A stretch of 64,000 nt of DNA from assembly GCA_937138475.1 (NCBI GenBank), contig CAKZPD010000027.1, forward strand, positions 1 to 64,000, given 5' to 3'. Shown here one piece after another: positions 25,499 to 36,443 of this stretch. Position numbers and translations under genes: made by a program. The DNA comes from an uncultured Sulfitobacter sp. (lineage in GTDB: Bacteria > Pseudomonadota > Alphaproteobacteria > Rhodobacterales > Rhodobacteraceae). The notes below the pieces were generated by a model, which did no database searches, was not told the origin of the DNA, and saw only the letters and a program-made list of their open reading frames with translations. How positions within the stretch are numbered: the stretch's first letter is position 1; every line of letters begins with the position of its first letter.

Positions 25499-26779
25499 TT
25501 ACAGCCCGTCACTGAGGATTGATGGTTCGCGGCGGCCGGCGCAGGCCGATTTTGGGCAGATGCGACAGCTGGAGCCGATATCAAAGGGCGCAGTGTCGCC
25601 GCCATCCTGGCGCGGCAGCACCAGCATGGTCGCATGCAGCAGTGGCGCGGTGTTGTAATCCGCCGCCCCTTGCGGGCTGGCGTAGGCGATGCAATCAAAG
25701 AACGCCCGTTCGCGGCCCAGTTGCTGCACCCGGCGGCGGGTGACGCGCCCCACCTGGCCCAAGGCGTCAAACAGCGGCCAGAGCGCGCAAGCCGCCCCAT
25801 AGCGCGGGATGACGAAACCTTTGGCCGGTTTGCGGAACAGCAGGCTGCCGGCGCGGTCGCAGACCACCAGGCCGGCGCCCAGATCGGGCCGGGCCGCCAG
25901 ACGGCGCATGACCAGATCGACCGGCAGGGTCAGCCGCGCCGCAAGGGCGATGGGGTCCGGGTTGGGCCCGGCATCATCGAGCCGATGCAGCGGCAGGGCC
26001 TTTGCATCGGCCACCACCTGGGTCAGCACCCCTTTGGCAATGTGCCGGGCCGCCGCCGATGTCAGGCTGGGCGATTGCAGCAGATCCTGAACGGATGCTG
26101 TTTGGTTTTCAATGTCTTCAAAGGCATAGTTATGGTCGATCAGAAAGGCCTCGACCTCGTCCATGGGGGCGCTGGCGGCTGCGCTGTCGGCCGGGTCTGC
26201 ATCCAGATATCCCACCAGCGCCTTGGAGCTTTCGGCCAGGCGGCGGCTGTCGGTGTCGATATTGATGTGAAACCGGTTGCGCCATTCGGGCGAGATGTCC
26301 TTTTCCTTGGCCAGGATCGCCGCGGTGGAGCGGATGGCCGCGGCTGTGGACAGCAGTTCATGCAGCGAGGCGGCCAGTTGCGGATCATGGGCAAGCCGGT
26401 CGGTCAGGGCCTCGACCGTGCGTTCAAGGCTGGTGATGCGGGCGTGGCTTTTGGCCAGCACCTCGGCCCAGGCCGGAAAACGGCCGGCAAATTCATCGGC
26501 GCGTTCAAGATCATTGGCGGGCAGGCCGGCGCCGGTTGCCGCCTCGCGCAGGGCGGCGATCAGGGCCGCCTCGGCGCCTTCGGTCAGCATCGAGGGTTCG
26601 GCCCCCAGTTCGCGCGCGATATCAAGAAGCAGCTTGCCGCCGATTCTGCGTCTGTTGTGTTCAATCAGGTTCAGATAGCTGGCCGAGATCCCAAGCTTGC
26701 GCGCCAGATCTGCCTGTTTCATCCCCGCCATCGAGCGCCGCTCGCGGATGCGGCTGCCGGTCAGCCCTTCACGCGCCAT
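25499..26779 (-). CDS. ScfR/PccR-type XRE-family regulator (short-chain acyl-CoA responsive)
   Basis: 426 residues: N-terminal XRE helix-turn-helix (GSRIRERRSMAGMKQADLARKLGISASYLNLIEHNRRRI), a central helical region, an IrrE-like segment without the HEXXH zinc site, and a C-terminal DUF2083 domain closing with CRICPKSACAGR. Regulators of this class (PccR, RamB, MccR) bind propionyl-CoA or related acyl-CoAs and control acyl-CoA metabolism. Start ATG 26779 is preferred because GAAGG lies at a suitable distance; GTG 26794 is possible. It is divergent from the ABC importer at 27016 and may control it. Confidence 0.88.
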   Translation of the reverse strand: MAREGLTGSRIRERRSMAGMKQADLARKLGISASYLNLIEHNRRRIGGKLLLDIARELGAEPSMLTEGAEAALIAALREAATGAGLPANDLERADEFAGRFPAWAEVLAKSHARITSLERTVEALTDRLAHDPQLAASLHELLSTAAAIRSTAAILAKEKDISPEWRNRFHINIDTDSRRLAESSKALVGYLDADPADSAAASAPMDEVEAFLIDHNYAFEDIENQTASVQDLLQSPSLTSAAARHIAKGVLTQVVADAKALPLHRLDDAGPNPDPIALAARLTLPVDLVMRRLAARPDLGAGLVVCDRAGSLLFRKPAKGFVIPRYGAACALWPLFDALGQVGRVTRRRVQQLGRERAFFDCIAYASPQGAADYNTAPLLHATMLVLPRQDGGDTAPFDIGSSCRICPKSACAGRREPSILSDGL

Positions 26780-27015
26780 CACTTTGACCTTCACAAATCA
26801 TCACGTTTTCAACACCTTTCCGCATTGCAGCATCAAAGATTTTACAATCAATCCGCCCTCTTGTTATATTTATTTACAAAATTATTACGCAATTCAAGGC
26901 ACTTGTTGCGTTCTTTTCAGTTTTTCGGCGATATTCTATTTGCACCTATGTGCCTCAGGCCAGCGTCAAGAGAGGAACTTGTCCGGCCTGTATTGAACAA
27001 AACAGGGAGGATTTC
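26780..27015. promoter_or_regulatory. Divergent promoter region between ScfR-type regulator and ABC importer
   Basis: 236 bp, AT-rich from about 26800 to 26940 against a GC-rich background, as expected for promoters in both directions. Partial half-sites such as TTTACAA occur near 26849 and 26873, but no clear palindrome is seen. No gene is recognised here. Confidence 0.4.
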
Positions 27016-28356
27016 ATGTCCAATTCTAACTTTACACGTCGCGGCGCGCTGAAGGCGGGGGCCTTGGCGGGCGCCGGTCTGTCCTTGCCGACACTGCTGC
27101 GCGCCGATGGCGGGTATATGAACGCACCCACCGGATCGAGCGTAACGCTGGGCTTTAACGTGCCGCAGACCGGCCCCTATGCGGATGAGGGCGCCGACGA
27201 GCTGCGCGCCTTTGAGCTGGCGGTCGAGCACCTGAACGGTGGCGGCGACGGCGGTATGATGAACACGTTTTCATCCAAAGAGCTGACCGGAAACGGCATC
27301 CTGGGTAAAAAGGTCGAATATGTCACCGGCGACACCCAGACCAAATCAGACGCTGCGCGGGCCTCGGCCAAGTCGATGATCGAAAAAGACGGCGCCGTGA
27401 TGATTTCGGGCGGTTCGTCCTCGGGCGTGGCGGTTGCGGTTCAGGGTCTGTGCCAAGAGGCCGGCATCATCTTTATGGCGGGCTTGACCCATTCCAACGA
27501 CACCACCGGCAAGGACAAGAAAGCCAACGGTTTCCGTCACTTCTTTAACGGTTATATGTCTGCGGCGGCCCTCGCGCCGGTTCTCAAGAACCTTTATGGC
27601 ACAGACCGCAACGCCTATCACCTGACGGCCGACTATACCTGGGGCTGGACCCAAGAAGAATCCATCGCCGCCGCCACCGAGGCCATGGGCTGGAACACCG
27701 TGAACAAGGTGCGCACGCCGCTGGCCGCCACGGATTTCTCGTCCTATATTGCGCCGGTGCTGAATTCGGGCGCCGATGTTCTGGTTCTGAACCACTATGG
27801 CGGAAACATGGTCAATTCGTTGACCAATGCGGTGCAGTTCGGTCTGCGCGACAAAATGGTTAACGGCAAAAACTTTGAGATCGTCGTGCCGCTTTATTCG
27901 CGTCTGATGGCCAAGGGCGCTGGTGCCAACGTTAAGGGCATTCATGGGTCCACCAACTGGCATTGGTCGCTTCAGGACGATGCGTCCAAGGCGTTTGTCA
28001 AATCCTTTGGCACCAAATACGGCTTCCCACCCAGCCAGGCGGCGCACACCTGCTATGTGCAGACCCTGCTTTATGCGGATGCGGCGCAGCGCGCGGGCAC
28101 CTTCAATCCATGCGGTATCGTCGAGGCCCTCGAAGGGTTCGAATTCGACGGATTGGGCAACGGCCCGACCCTTTATCGTGCCGACGATCACCAGTGCTTC
28201 AAAGACGTTCTGGTTGTGCGCGGAAAAGAAAACCCAACATCCGAGTTCGACCTGCTTGAGGTCGTCGAGGTCACACCGCGTGCGCAAGTTGAATATGCAC
28301 CGGATCACCCGATGTTTGCGGGCGGTGCCCTTGGGTCATGTAACCCCGGCGCCTGA
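27016..28356 (+). CDS. ABC transporter substrate-binding protein, branched-chain amino acid (HAAT) family
   Basis: 446 residues from ATG 27016 behind GGGAGG. A twin-arginine-like leader (TRRGALKAGALAGAGL) is followed by a Leu/Ile/Val-binding-protein fold: GFNVPQTGPYADEGADELRAFELAVEHLNGGG and MISGGSSSGVAVAVQGLCQEAGIIFMAGLTH. Proteins of this family bind amino acids, amides, urea or aromatic and aliphatic carboxylates. The ligand cannot be read from sequence; the flanking acyl-CoA regulator and CoA ligase favour a carboxylic acid. Confidence 0.9.
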   Translation: MSNSNFTRRGALKAGALAGAGLSLPTLLRADGGYMNAPTGSSVTLGFNVPQTGPYADEGADELRAFELAVEHLNGGGDGGMMNTFSSKELTGNGILGKKVEYVTGDTQTKSDAARASAKSMIEKDGAVMISGGSSSGVAVAVQGLCQEAGIIFMAGLTHSNDTTGKDKKANGFRHFFNGYMSAAALAPVLKNLYGTDRNAYHLTADYTWGWTQEESIAAATEAMGWNTVNKVRTPLAATDFSSYIAPVLNSGADVLVLNHYGGNMVNSLTNAVQFGLRDKMVNGKNFEIVVPLYSRLMAKGAGANVKGIHGSTNWHWSLQDDASKAFVKSFGTKYGFPPSQAAHTCYVQTLLYADAAQRAGTFNPCGIVEALEGFEFDGLGNGPTLYRADDHQCFKDVLVVRGKENPTSEFDLLEVVEVTPRAQVEYAPDHPMFAGGALGSCNPGA

Positions 28357-28368
28357 TAGGGCGACGGA

Positions 28369-28394
28369 TGGGGCGGGACAAAGGTTCCGCCCCA
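28369..28394 (+). terminator. Stem-loop between binding protein and first permease
   Basis: TGGGGCGG-N10-CCGCCCCA, 12 bp after the stop. There is no T-run. Stems at this position usually protect the abundant binding-protein message or cause partial termination before the permease genes. Confidence 0.55.
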
Positions 28395-28456
28395 CACTTA
28401 TTGGCAAGCTGCGGCTTTGCCCAACCTTCCATTAGAAACGACGGGGACCTGTCATC

Positions 28457-29488
28457 ATGGACGCAATTCTATTGCAAATCCTGAACGGTCTGGACAAGGG
28501 ATCGGCCTATGCCTTGATCGCCTTGGGACTGACCTTGATTTTCGGCACGCTGGGCGTGGTCAACTTTGCCCATGGCGCGCTTTTCATGATCGGGGCCTTT
28601 TGCGCCGTCACGGTCCAGCGCATCTTTAACATCAGCTTTGAAACCATCGACCCCAGCCAAAAAGACTTTCTTGGCAATCCCTTGAAGGTCAAGACCACCT
28701 ATTTGGAACATTGGTTCGGCCCCGAGATGGGCGGCAGCATCATCGACTGGTCGGTGCCGCTGGCGATCTTGTTTGCCATCCCGGTCATGGTGGCCGTCGG
28801 CTTTATCATGGAGCGCGGGCTGATCAAGCATTTCTACAAGCGCCCGCACGCGGATCAGATCCTTGTGACCTTTGGCCTGGCCATCGTCTTGCAGGAAATC
28901 ATCAAGTATTTCTATGGCGCCAACCCCATTCCCACCGGCGCGCCCGAAGTGTTTCGCGGCAGCTTTGATTTCGGTGTGCTGATCGGCTTTGATCCCAATG
29001 CCATCATCTATCCCTATTGGCGTTTGGTCTATTTCGGCTTTGCCGCACTGATCATCAGCAGCGTCTTTGCCTTTTTGCAATTCACCACATTTGGCATGGT
29101 TGTCCGCGCCGGTATGGCGGATCGCGAAACCGTGGGCCTTTTGGGTATCAACATCAACAAGCGTTTCACCATCATGTTCGGCATCGCCGCAGCGGTCGCG
29201 GGGCTGGCCGGGGTCATGTATGCGCCGATCAATTCGCCCAACTATCACATGGGAATGGATTTCCTCGTGCTCAGCTTTGTGGTTGTGGTCGTCGGCGGCA
29301 TGGGATCGCTGCCCGGTGCGGTTCTGGCGGGGTTCCTGCTGGGTGTGCTGGAAAGCTTTGCGTCGATGAATGAAATCAAATCCATCCTGCCCGGTATCGA
29401 CCAGATCATCATCTATGTCGTTGCCATTATCATCTTGCTGACACGTCCACGGGGCCTGATGGGCCGCAAAGGCGTGATGGAGGAATAA
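28457..29488 (+). CDS. ABC transporter permease, LivH type
   Basis: 343 residues, eight or so helices of the LivH family: QILNGLDKGSAYALIALGLTLIFGTLGVVNFAHGALFM at the start and GVLESFASMNEIKSILPGIDQI near the end. It carries an inserted periplasmic loop (about residues 55-95) that is longer than in E. coli LivH. It pairs with the LivM-type permease three bases downstream. Confidence 0.92.
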   Translation: MDAILLQILNGLDKGSAYALIALGLTLIFGTLGVVNFAHGALFMIGAFCAVTVQRIFNISFETIDPSQKDFLGNPLKVKTTYLEHWFGPEMGGSIIDWSVPLAILFAIPVMVAVGFIMERGLIKHFYKRPHADQILVTFGLAIVLQEIIKYFYGANPIPTGAPEVFRGSFDFGVLIGFDPNAIIYPYWRLVYFGFAALIISSVFAFLQFTTFGMVVRAGMADRETVGLLGININKRFTIMFGIAAAVAGLAGVMYAPINSPNYHMGMDFLVLSFVVVVVGGMGSLPGAVLAGFLLGVLESFASMNEIKSILPGIDQIIIYVVAIIILLTRPRGLMGRKGVMEE

Positions 29489-29491
29489 GCC

Positions 29492-30697
29492 ATGTTTGGT
29501 CTGAACCAAAAAGACAAATCCACCCTGATCGTCGTGGCCGCCCTGACCCTTTTGGCGCCCTTCATCCTGAACCCCTTCCCCGAAGGATCTGCCCTGGCGC
29601 AATTCAACGCGGGCTATCCTGACTTGATGCAACGCTTTGTGATCTTTGGCATCTTTGCCATCGGGTTTAACATCTTGTTTGGCCTCACCGGCTATCTGAG
29701 CTTTGGCCACGCGGCCTTTCTGGGGGTCGGATCCTATTCCGCCGTCTGGATGTTCAAACTGGTTGGAATGAACGTGCTGCCGGCGATTACCCTGTCGGTG
29801 ATTGTTGCCGGGCTGTTTGCCCTGCTGATCGGGTTTGTGTCGCTGCGCCGGTCGGGGATCTATTTCTCGATCCTGACGCTGGCCTTTGCACAGATGTCCT
29901 TTAACCTGGCCTATTCGGTCCTGACCCCGATCACCAATGGTGAAACCGGTCTGCAACTGACGCTGAATGATCCGCGTGTCCTGGGCCAATCGGCCACGGC
30001 GGATGGGTCGATCCCGGTAACCAACCTGCTGCCGGGCCTTGAAATGCGTTCGACCTATGTGCTGGACGCGGGGCCATGGCTGTTCCAGTTCAACCTTGGC
30101 TATTACCTGTGTGCGCTGCTGCTTTTGGTCGCCTTCTATGTGTCGATCCGCATCTTCCGGTCGCCCTTTGGCATGATGCTGCGGGCGGTGAAATCGAACC
30201 AGCAGCGGATGAATTACACCGGGCTTAATACCCGTCCCTATACGCTGGCGGCCTTTGTCATCTCGGGGATGTATGCCGGGCTTGCCGGCGGGCTTATGGC
30301 ATCGATGGATCCACTGGCCGGCGCCGAACGTATGCAATGGACCGCCAGCGGCGAAGTTGTTCTGATGACCATCCTTGGCGGTGCGGGCACCCTTATTGGC
30401 CCGGTTCTTGGCGCGGGGTTCATCAAGTACTTTGAGAACATCTTTTCCAAGATCAACGACAACGTCCTGCACGGATGGTTTGCCATCCTGCCAGACGGGA
30501 TCGAAGATTTCCTGGTCTTTGTCGTGCATCCGTTCATCGGCAAGGGCTGGCACCTGACCTTGGGCATCTTGTTCATGCTGGTGGTGATCTATCTGCCGGG
30601 CGGTCTGGTCGAAGGTGGCCAACGGATCGGCAAATACTTCAAGCGTGGGTCAGACGATGCACAATCCAATGACGCCTCAACCAAACCTGCGGAATAA
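29492..30697 (+). CDS. ABC transporter permease, LivM type
   Basis: 401 residues, LivM family: [50 protein letters not shown] and [21 protein letters not shown] long loop between about 150 and 195 separates helices. Ribosome site AGGAATAAGCC. Second membrane subunit of the importer. Confidence 0.92.
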   Translation: MFGLNQKDKSTLIVVAALTLLAPFILNPFPEGSALAQFNAGYPDLMQRFVIFGIFAIGFNILFGLTGYLSFGHAAFLGVGSYSAVWMFKLVGMNVLPAITLSVIVAGLFALLIGFVSLRRSGIYFSILTLAFAQMSFNLAYSVLTPITNGETGLQLTLNDPRVLGQSATADGSIPVTNLLPGLEMRSTYVLDAGPWLFQFNLGYYLCALLLLVAFYVSIRIFRSPFGMMLRAVKSNQQRMNYTGLNTRPYTLAAFVISGMYAGLAGGLMASMDPLAGAERMQWTASGEVVLMTILGGAGTLIGPVLGAGFIKYFENIFSKINDNVLHGWFAILPDGIEDFLVFVVHPFIGKGWHLTLGILFMLVVIYLPGGLVEGGQRIGKYFKRGSDDAQSNDASTKPAE

Positions 30698-30709
30698 GGG
30701 AGATAACAC

Positions 30710-31471
30710 ATGGGTATTCTCGAAGTAAAAAACGTAGGCAAACGGTTTGGCGGCCTTCAGGCGCTTGGCAATGTGAACCTGTCGGTGGCGGAAAATTCCG
30801 TCCATGCGATCATCGGGCCAAACGGCGCCGGCAAATCCACCTTGCTGAACTGTTTCGTCGGCAAGCTGATCCCCGACACCGGGTCGGTGATGTTCGATGG
30901 CCAATCGGTTCTGGGGCGCAAACCCTTTGAAATCAACCAAATGGGCATTTCTCGGGTGTTCCAAACCCCCGAGATTTTCGGAGACCTGAGCGTGATGGAA
31001 AACATGATGATCCCATGTTTTGCCAAACGGGACGGCGCGTTCGAGATGAACGCCCTAAGCAGCGTCAGCAGCCAGCGTGATATCCACGAAAAGGCCGAAC
31101 AGATGCTGGTTGATATGAATATGGCCGACAAACGCCATATGAATGCCGCATCCCTGTCACGCGGGGACAAGCGCCGGCTTGAGATCGGCATGTGCCTGTC
31201 TCAGGATCCGCGCCTTTTGTTGCTGGATGAACCCACCGCCGGCATGGCGCGGGCCGACACCAACAACACCATTGATCTGCTGAAACAGATCAAAGAGGAA
31301 CGCGACATCACCATCGCCATCATCGAACATGACATGCATGTGGTTTTCTCGCTGGCCGAACGGATCACCGTGCTGGCGCAAGGCACGCCGCTGGTCGAAG
31401 ACACGCCCGATAACATCAAGGGTCATCCCAAGGTGCGCGAAGCTTACCTTGGTGAAACCGCTGCGGCCTGA
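30710..31471 (+). CDS. ABC transporter ATPase, LivG type
   Basis: 253 residues with Walker A GPNGAGKST, Walker B LLLLDEPTAGMA and switch His in IIEHDMHVVFSLAERITVLAQG. The usual LSGG signature is replaced by LSRGDKRRLEIG, a substitution that occurs in some HAAT ATPases. Twelve bases after the LivM-type gene. Confidence 0.92.
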   Translation: MGILEVKNVGKRFGGLQALGNVNLSVAENSVHAIIGPNGAGKSTLLNCFVGKLIPDTGSVMFDGQSVLGRKPFEINQMGISRVFQTPEIFGDLSVMENMMIPCFAKRDGAFEMNALSSVSSQRDIHEKAEQMLVDMNMADKRHMNAASLSRGDKRRLEIGMCLSQDPRLLLLDEPTAGMARADTNNTIDLLKQIKEERDITIAIIEHDMHVVFSLAERITVLAQGTPLVEDTPDNIKGHPKVREAYLGETAAA

Positions 31472-31506
31472 CCCCTGCCCCTTGGGCCTTTGATAAGGAT
31501 CTAACA

Positions 31507-32262
31507 ATGAACGAGAAACCCGACTTTTCCAAGAGCGCCAACCACGCGCAGACGGCCCCGGCCTTTTTGTCGGTCTGGGACATGCACGCCTATTATGGCG
31601 AAAGCTATATCGTGCAAGGCATCAGCTTTAACGTCCACGAGGGGGAAATCCTCGCGCTGCTGGGCCGCAACGGCGCTGGCAAAACCTCGACCTTGCGGGC
31701 GATTGCCCGTTTGTCCGACCCGCAGGTCACCAGCGGCGAGATCTGGTTGGATCACCAGCCCCTGCACAACATGAGCAGCTATGAGGCCTCGGGCGCCGGT
31801 TTGGCGCTGGTGCCAGAGGATCGGCGGATCATCCCCGGCCTCACGGTCGAGGAAAACCTCAAGCTGGCGCAGATTGCCCCGCCGGTGGGCTGGTCGATTG
31901 ACCGGCTGTATCAGCTGTTCCCGCGTCTGGGCGAGCGCCGCAACCAAGAGGGCGTGACCCTGTCAGGCGGCGAGCAACAGATGCTGGCCATCGCCCGCGC
32001 CCTTGCGCGCGACATCAAGGTGCTGTTGCTGGATGAACCCTATGAAGGGCTGGCGCCGGTGATCGTTGATGAAATCGAAAAGACCCTGCGCATCATCAAG
32101 GAACAGGGCATCACCACAGTGATCGTGGAACAAAACGCGGTGCGGGCGCTGCAACTGGCGGACCGGGCGGTGATTTTGGACACCGGCGGCATCGTCTTTG
32201 ATGGCTCGGCCCAAGAGGTTCTGGAAAACGACACCCTGCGGTCTGAATATTTGGCCATCTGA
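31507..32262 (+). CDS. ABC transporter ATPase, LivF type
   Basis: 251 residues: Walker A GRNGAGKTS, canonical signature LSGGEQQML, Walker B LLLDEPYEGLAPVI, and IKEQGITTVIVEQNAVRALQLADR typical of LivF. It completes the five-gene importer with the LivG-type ATPase. Confidence 0.93.
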   Translation: MNEKPDFSKSANHAQTAPAFLSVWDMHAYYGESYIVQGISFNVHEGEILALLGRNGAGKTSTLRAIARLSDPQVTSGEIWLDHQPLHNMSSYEASGAGLALVPEDRRIIPGLTVEENLKLAQIAPPVGWSIDRLYQLFPRLGERRNQEGVTLSGGEQQMLAIARALARDIKVLLLDEPYEGLAPVIVDEIEKTLRIIKEQGITTVIVEQNAVRALQLADRAVILDTGGIVFDGSAQEVLENDTLRSEYLAI

Positions 32263-32284
32263 CACCGCAACGCAGATGCCATAA

Positions 32285-32315
32285 GGCCAAGGGTTAGCCC
32301 ATCTGACCCTTGGCC
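32285..32315. terminator. Bidirectional terminator-like inverted repeat between livF-type and ligase genes
   Basis: GGCCAAGGGT-N11-ACCCTTGGCC, a perfect 10-bp stem that overlaps the last codons and stop of the minus-strand ligase gene. It is placed to end both convergent transcripts, though neither strand has a strong T-run. Confidence 0.55.
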
Positions 32316-33805
32316 GCCATTTCCCTAAGTTTGGTTTTCAGCACCTTGCCGTAGTTGTTCTTGGGCAGCTCTTGCAGATGCACATAGACCTTGGGCCGCT
32401 TGAACCGGGCGATGTGATCCAGACACAATTGATCCAGATCGGCATCTGGCGCGGGGCCGACGACAAAGGCCACGATTTCTTCGCCCCAGTCGGCATGGGG
32501 GCGCCCCACCACCGAAACCTGGCTGACCTGCGGATGCCGCAGCAACACTTCCTCGACCTCGCGTGGGTAAACATTCGACCCGCCGGTGATGATCACATCC
32601 TTGCTGCGGTCGGTCAGCGTCAAAAACCCCTGATCATCCAGCCGCCCCATATCCCCCGTGTGCAGCCATCCTCCTTGCAGGGCTGCGGCGCTGGCCTTGG
32701 GGTTGCGCCAATAGCCGGGCATGACCGTATCGCCGCGCACTGTGATCTCGCCCGTATTGCCGGGCGGCACCGGCGCGCCACCTGCATCCACGATCCGCAG
32801 CTCGACCGCGGATTGGGCGCGGCCCACGGACCCCAGGCGCGCCTCCCATCCGGGGCTGTCGCGATCGGCAACCACGGCGCGCGGCAATGCGGTGATTCCC
32901 ATCGGGCATTCACCCTGGCCATAGATCTGCACGAAAATCGGCCCGAAATGCGCCACAGCGTCGATGATATCGGCGCGATACATCGGCCCGCCCGCATAAA
33001 CCACCGTGCGCAGCCCGCGCCCGCTGCGCCCTGTCGCCTTGGCGCCCTGGGTCAGCCGTTTGACCATCGTTGGGGCTGCAAACAGGTGGACGCGGTCAAA
33101 ATGCTGCGCAAGATCAAGGATTTCGCCGGGGTCGAATCCCTGCGAGGGCGGCACGACATGCCGGGCGCCGGCCCGAACATGCATCAACGCATACAGCCCC
33201 GCGCCATGCGACATCGGCGCCGCATAAAGCGCAGCATCGCCCGCGCCAACGCTGTCGACATCGGCGGTATAGCACAGCCCCATCGTGACCAGCATCCGGT
33301 GGGTGATTATCACCCCCTTGGGCGCGCCTGTGGTGCCCGACGTATAAAACAACCACGCCAGATCCTCTGGCGCCCTTGGCCGGGGCCCGGCCAAAGGCGT
33401 ATGGTTTAATATCATCCCCCAATCATCTGAATTTATGTCGATAAATCGACAATCTGGCCAATCATTGCCCCATTCGCCTTCCCCGCGCGCACCAAACATC
33501 GCCCTGATGCCGGCGTCTTGCACGATAAAGGCAACCTCTTGCGGGTGCAGTTTGGCATTGATCGGCACCGCCGCCGCCCCGGCCCACCAGATACCAAACA
33601 GGATCGGCAGATATTCCACCCGGTTGGGGCTGAAAATGCCCACACGATCCCCCGGACCAATGCCTTGGGCCGCCAAGGCACCGCCAATCGCAGCTGCCTG
33701 TGCGGCAAACCCGGCATAATCGGCCCGAAGGCGCGTGCCCTCAAACAACGCCGGGGCCGATGGGGTCAGCTGGGCGGCTTGCCGCAGCCAATGGGCTATG
33801 TTCAT
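32294..33805 (-). CDS. AMP-dependent acyl/aryl-CoA synthetase
   Basis: 503 residues from ATG 33805 (AAAGGTG upstream). AMP-binding family: P-loop YTSGTTGAPKG, A5-type QIYGQGECP, GWLHTGDMG and the catalytic Lys region KNNYGKVLKTKL. It activates a carboxylic acid to its CoA thioester. YGQGECP differs from the commoner YGxTE pattern, as in several benzoate/short-acid ligases. It is convergent with the ABC importer; a role in activating the imported acid is plausible but unproven. Confidence 0.88.
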   Translation of the reverse strand: MNIAHWLRQAAQLTPSAPALFEGTRLRADYAGFAAQAAAIGGALAAQGIGPGDRVGIFSPNRVEYLPILFGIWWAGAAAVPINAKLHPQEVAFIVQDAGIRAMFGARGEGEWGNDWPDCRFIDINSDDWGMILNHTPLAGPRPRAPEDLAWLFYTSGTTGAPKGVIITHRMLVTMGLCYTADVDSVGAGDAALYAAPMSHGAGLYALMHVRAGARHVVPPSQGFDPGEILDLAQHFDRVHLFAAPTMVKRLTQGAKATGRSGRGLRTVVYAGGPMYRADIIDAVAHFGPIFVQIYGQGECPMGITALPRAVVADRDSPGWEARLGSVGRAQSAVELRIVDAGGAPVPPGNTGEITVRGDTVMPGYWRNPKASAAALQGGWLHTGDMGRLDDQGFLTLTDRSKDVIITGGSNVYPREVEEVLLRHPQVSQVSVVGRPHADWGEEIVAFVVGPAPDADLDQLCLDHIARFKRPKVYVHLQELPKNNYGKVLKTKLREMAAKGQMG

Positions 33806-33948
33806 GAAACACCTTTTGTTATCAACATCCTGCGCCCCCAAGACGCCCCGGCGACGATGCGGGTTTTCATGGCCCGCGCCTTAGCCTATAAACGCCCCAA
33901 CGCGAGGGCAACAAAAACCAGACCCCGCAAAACCCGGTCGAGGATAAT

Positions 33949-34440
33949 ATGACAAAACAGAACCATGATGCGGATGTGACCTTTATTCAGGCTCTTGCAG
34001 AACTTTTGCGTGAAAACGACCTGACTGAACTGGAAGTCATGCGTGAATACGGCAGCGACGACAGCTTGAACGTCCGCGTCAGCCGCCAACAGCCCCAGCA
34101 AGTGGTCAGCCATGTCGCCGCAGCGGCCCCCGCCCCGGTCGCCGCCGCAGCCCCGGTTGCCGCCGCCCCGGTCGCACCCGCCGCGACGGATGATCCATCC
34201 AACCACCCCGGTGCGGTCACATCGCCCATGGTCGGCACGGTCTATTTGCAAGCTGAACCCGGCGCGCCGGCCTTTATCAGCGTCGGCGCCACCGTTGCCG
34301 AAGGCGACACCCTGCTGATCGTCGAAGCCATGAAAACCATGAACCATATCCCGGCCCCGCGCGCCGGCACGATCAAGCGCATCTTGGTCGAAGACGGCGG
34401 CGCCGTTGAATTTGGTTCGCCCCTTGTGATCCTCGAATAA
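33949..34440 (+). CDS. accB: AccB, biotin carboxyl carrier protein of acetyl-CoA carboxylase
   Basis: 163 residues: N-terminal helical region, Ala/Pro-rich hinge (about 58-85), and a biotinyl domain with the biotin Lys in VEAMKTMN. It carries carboxybiotin between AccC and the carboxyltransferase in fatty acid synthesis. Ribosome site GAGGAT. accC follows after 11 bp. Confidence 0.97.
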   Translation: MTKQNHDADVTFIQALAELLRENDLTELEVMREYGSDDSLNVRVSRQQPQQVVSHVAAAAPAPVAAAAPVAAAPVAPAATDDPSNHPGAVTSPMVGTVYLQAEPGAPAFISVGATVAEGDTLLIVEAMKTMNHIPAPRAGTIKRILVEDGGAVEFGSPLVILE

Positions 34441-34448
34441 GGGTTCGG

Positions 34449-35801
<1,353 letters not shown>

Positions 35802-35810
35802 CCCCCCAAG

Positions 35811-36443
35811 ATGACGCTGGATGCGGATCTGTTGATGCACGGCTATTCCATCGGGATCTTTCCGATGGCCGAACATCGCGACGACCCAGAGGTGTTCTGG
35901 GTCGATCCGCGCCGGCGGGGCATCTTGCCGCTGGATGGGTTTCATGCCTCGCGGTCGTTGCGCCGGGACATGCGCAAAACCCAGCGCACCGCCAGCCTGA
36001 ACCGATGCTTTGCCGATGTGGTGGATGCCTGCGCAGACCGCGACGACACCTGGATCAACGCCAAGATCCGCGCGCTTTATCTGCAACTGCACCACCGCCA
36101 TCAGGCCCACAGCCTGGAAATCTGGCAAGACAGCACCCTGATTGGCGGCGTTTATGGCGTGACATTGGGCGCCGCCTTCTTTGGCGAAAGCATGTTCTCG
36201 CGGCGCAGCAATGGGTCAAAAATGGCGCTGGCCTGCCTGGTGGATCACCTGAACCGCTGCGGCTTTACCCTGTTTGACACGCAATTCCTGACACCGCATC
36301 TGGCCAGCCTTGGCGCGACGGAAATCACCCGCGCCGCATATCAATCCCGGCTGCTCAGCGCCAAGGATCGCGCCGCCGATATCACCTCAATCCCCCTGTC
36401 CACCCTTCACGAGGTGGCACAGCGCATGACCCAAATATCATAG
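35811..36443 (+). CDS. aat: Aat, leucyl/phenylalanyl-tRNA-protein transferase
   Basis: 210 residues: GYSIGIFPMAEHRDDPEVFWVDPRRRGILPLDGFHASRSL, GVYGVTLGAAFFGESMFSR and DTQFLTPHLASLGA. It attaches Leu or Phe to proteins with N-terminal Arg or Lys, making N-degrons for ClpS-ClpAP. Nine bases after accC. Its last 37 bp overlap the convergent DUF2155 gene. Confidence 0.96.
   Translation: MTLDADLLMHGYSIGIFPMAEHRDDPEVFWVDPRRRGILPLDGFHASRSLRRDMRKTQRTASLNRCFADVVDACADRDDTWINAKIRALYLQLHHRHQAHSLEIWQDSTLIGGVYGVTLGAAFFGESMFSRRSNGSKMALACLVDHLNRCGFTLFDTQFLTPHLASLGATEITRAAYQSRLLSAKDRAADITSIPLSTLHEVAQRMTQIS

Noticed and set aside
24940..25800. 286-residue reading of the response regulator
   Set aside because: The N-terminal 160 residues come from the repeat and the opposite strand of the regulator gene. 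A strong ribosome site and the receiver domain begin at 25320.
28469..30622. 717-residue open frame on the minus strand opposite the two Liv-type permeases
   Set aside because: The translation is rich in Gln, Asp, His and Arg with no family pattern. It mirrors the GC-skewed third positions of the real + strand genes, which have ribosome sites and clear motifs.
27016..32262. Urea (Urt) transporter identity for the ABC importer
   Set aside because: No urease genes nearby, and the permease and binding-protein sequences lack the features I associate with UrtA/UrtB. The substrate is left open.
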